Shown here piece by piece: positions 6,006-7,011 of a DNA stretch of 7,011 nt. The notes beneath the pieces were generated by a model. The model made no database searches. It worked only from the letters and a program-made list of their open reading frames with translations, and had not been told where the DNA came from. Position 1 is the first letter of the stretch; every line of letters starts with the position of its first letter. Position numbers and translations under genes: made by a program. Source of the DNA: Microcaldota archaeon (lineage in GTDB: Archaea > Micrarchaeota > Micrarchaeia > Anstonellales > Bilamarchaeaceae); assembly GCA_013331535.1 (NCBI GenBank), contig DUGF01000059.1, positions 5,126-12,136 of the forward strand, written 5' to 3'.

Positions 6006-6139
6006 GATAAAAGTAGGGTATAAACAACGAAATAAAAAAGAATTGTGGGTAATATTTTCATTGAACTTCGATATTACTCCCAAATATATTACTCACCGGA
6101 ACAATAGGTTTAAATTATCAATTATGGATAAATGCGTAT
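6006..6139. other. Intergenic region between purB and the metalloprotease gene
   Basis: It holds a weak hairpin (6047-6055 with 6071-6079, 15-nt loop, one G-U pair in plus-strand RNA) and a direct repeat ATATTACTC at 6071-6079 and 6086-6094. The left arm of the hairpin is a near-inverted third copy of that motif. A TATA-like box follows. A short T run (TTTT, 6055-6058) is the only sign of a purB terminator and is weak. Confidence 0.45.
6109..6117 (+). promoter_or_regulatory. TATA-like box of the metalloprotease gene
   Basis: TTTAAATTA is centred near 6113, about 27 nt before the ATG at 6140. The spacing matches that of the other leaderless genes here and supports ATG 6140 over the out-of-frame ATG at 6124. 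Confidence 0.5.
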
Positions 6140-7011
6140 ATGAATTTACGATTCAAACCAACTATAAAAGAAGAGGGTTGTTCAAAAGGAATTCCAGTAC
6201 AAAGACGACCACTTGGGCCAACAAAATCGCGGAGCACTATTTTTTGGGCAGGAGTTTTATTGATAAGTGGCATAGCCGAGGGATGCATAAAAAAGCAGCA
6301 AGAACAAAAAATTGAAGATACACGGCCTAACCAACCAAAAATAGAGCTTGGTGTCCAAGAACCTGAAAAAATACAAAATAAGATGGGCTTCGTCGAGTTC
6401 TTAGAAGCTGCTACTGCTAAGTTCAAGGGAATGCCATCTGAATCCGTAAGGATAACTGGACAAACAATAAGTGATAAACTCATTTCAAGGATGGATGAGG
6501 GAGTTAAACAAGTTCGTATGGAAAAATACGCAGGAATGCAAGAAATTTTACCATATGTAAATGCTATTTACGTAGCAGCGCTTGGTGAAGAAACACCACA
6601 AACATCAATATCTATCTTGAGCACAGAGAAATTCGAACAAACTCGTTCTGAACCATGCGCAGCATATTATAATTCATTAGCAAACAGAATTGTGATGGGA
6701 AATTATACAAGCTATGGTGAAGAACTACTCGCAATAGTTTTTCATGAACTTGGACACGCAGTTGACGCAGAAAATGGCAAACCCGCAAGTGAATTCACAT
6801 CAGAGGCATTTGAAGCATATTTGAGTTTAATGTCGTGTAAACAACGTATGAGCAGAAAGATTACTAAAACGAAAGATGCGAATTCTGAATTATGTGAATT
6901 AATCATCAAAGAAGTTAGTTATGTGTGGATCGCGTTTATGAGACTACGTAATGGAGATTTGGAGAAACATGATATGGGAAAAGTAAATTATCTCCTGGAA
7001 TTTGCCAAGAG
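6140..7011 (+). CDS. Membrane-anchored/lipoprotein-like zinc metalloprotease (HELGH), 5' part only
   Basis: The frame opens at ATG 6140 and leaves the window after 290 complete codons. A basic N-terminal region (to about residue 32, with RR at 22-23) precedes one hydrophobic segment (IFWAGVLLISGIA, 34-46). This ends in AEGC (46-49), which could be a weak lipobox with C49, so the protein is predicted to sit outside the membrane on an anchor. A Gln/Lys/Glu/Pro-rich linker (50-77) leads to the globular part. HELGH at 202-206 is the zincin motif (H202, H206 zinc ligands, E203 catalytic). Downstream, EFTSEAFEAYLSLM (218-231) resembles the EFFAEAF segment after the HEFGH of anthrax lethal-factor-type peptidases, making E222 a likely third ligand. 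The zincin assignment is firm; the ATLF-like assignment is inference. The substrate is unknown. No stop interrupts the visible part, so it is probably an intact gene cut by the window edge. Confidence 0.82.
   Translation, partial: MNLRFKPTIKEEGCSKGIPVQRRPLGPTKSRSTIFWAGVLLISGIAEGCIKKQQEQKIEDTRPNQPKIELGVQEPEKIQNKMGFVEFLEAATAKFKGMPSESVRITGQTISDKLISRMDEGVKQVRMEKYAGMQEILPYVNAIYVAALGEETPQTSISILSTEKFEQTRSEPCAAYYNSLANRIVMGNYTSYGEELLAIVFHELGHAVDAENGKPASEFTSEAFEAYLSLMSCKQRMSRKITKTKDANSELCELIIKEVSYVWIAFMRLRNGDLEKHDMGKVNYLLEFAK

Noticed and set aside
6043..6315. A 90-codon plus-strand frame before the protease gene
   Set aside because: It overlaps the protease reading frame, starts upstream of the inferred transcript start, and its product has no coherent composition. 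The long frame from 6140 with HELGH explains the region.
6118..6483. A 121-codon minus-strand frame
   Set aside because: It is antisense to the N-terminal part of the protease gene and has no start signals.

Overview
The window looks like chromosome from an archaeon. Genes that start a transcript carry an A/T-rich TATA-like box centred about 26 bp before the ATG and have essentially no leader. Genes inside a transcription unit use purine-rich Shine-Dalgarno sites instead. There is a poly-T archaeal-type terminator, and the HD hydrolase and purine enzymes are of types common in archaea. The small, compact, poorly annotated genes around them would fit a DPANN-like lineage such as Diapherotrites or Micrarchaeota, but that placement is only an inference.

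Layout. (1) Bases 1-326, minus: the 5' part of an unrecognised gene with its own promoter and Shine-Dalgarno site. (2) Bases 327-825: about 500 bp with no intact gene. It holds two fragments of what may be one small disrupted gene, separated by a 118-bp inverted-repeat element (627-744) that folds elaborately as minus-strand RNA. (3) Bases 826-3862, minus: a tight three-gene operon, read from 3862 downward. It encodes a probable DNA-binding protein of unknown family, an HD-domain phosphohydrolase of the SAMHD1/dGTPase type (COG1078), and PurM, which overlaps the HD gene by 17 nt. (4) Bases 3863-3948: a divergent promoter region with one TATA-like box per strand. (5) Bases 3949-4572, plus: a small membrane protein followed by a T-rich terminator. 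(6) Bases 4686-6005, plus: PurB, leaderless. (7) Bases 6006-6139: an intergenic region with a repeated 9-bp motif, a weak hairpin and a TATA-like box. (8) Bases 6140-7011 and beyond, plus: the 5' part of a membrane-anchored or lipoprotein-like zinc metalloprotease with HELGH.

Functionally the core is nucleotide metabolism. PurM (AIR synthase) and PurB (adenylosuccinate lyase) are steps of de novo IMP/AMP synthesis. The co-transcribed HD enzyme probably hydrolyses (d)NTPs, so one operon may join nucleotide supply and nucleotide turnover under a putative regulator encoded first.

The least ordinary part is the structured element downstream of purM. The second is the truncated metalloprotease gene at the right edge. 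Neither proves a new system, but both deserve checking.
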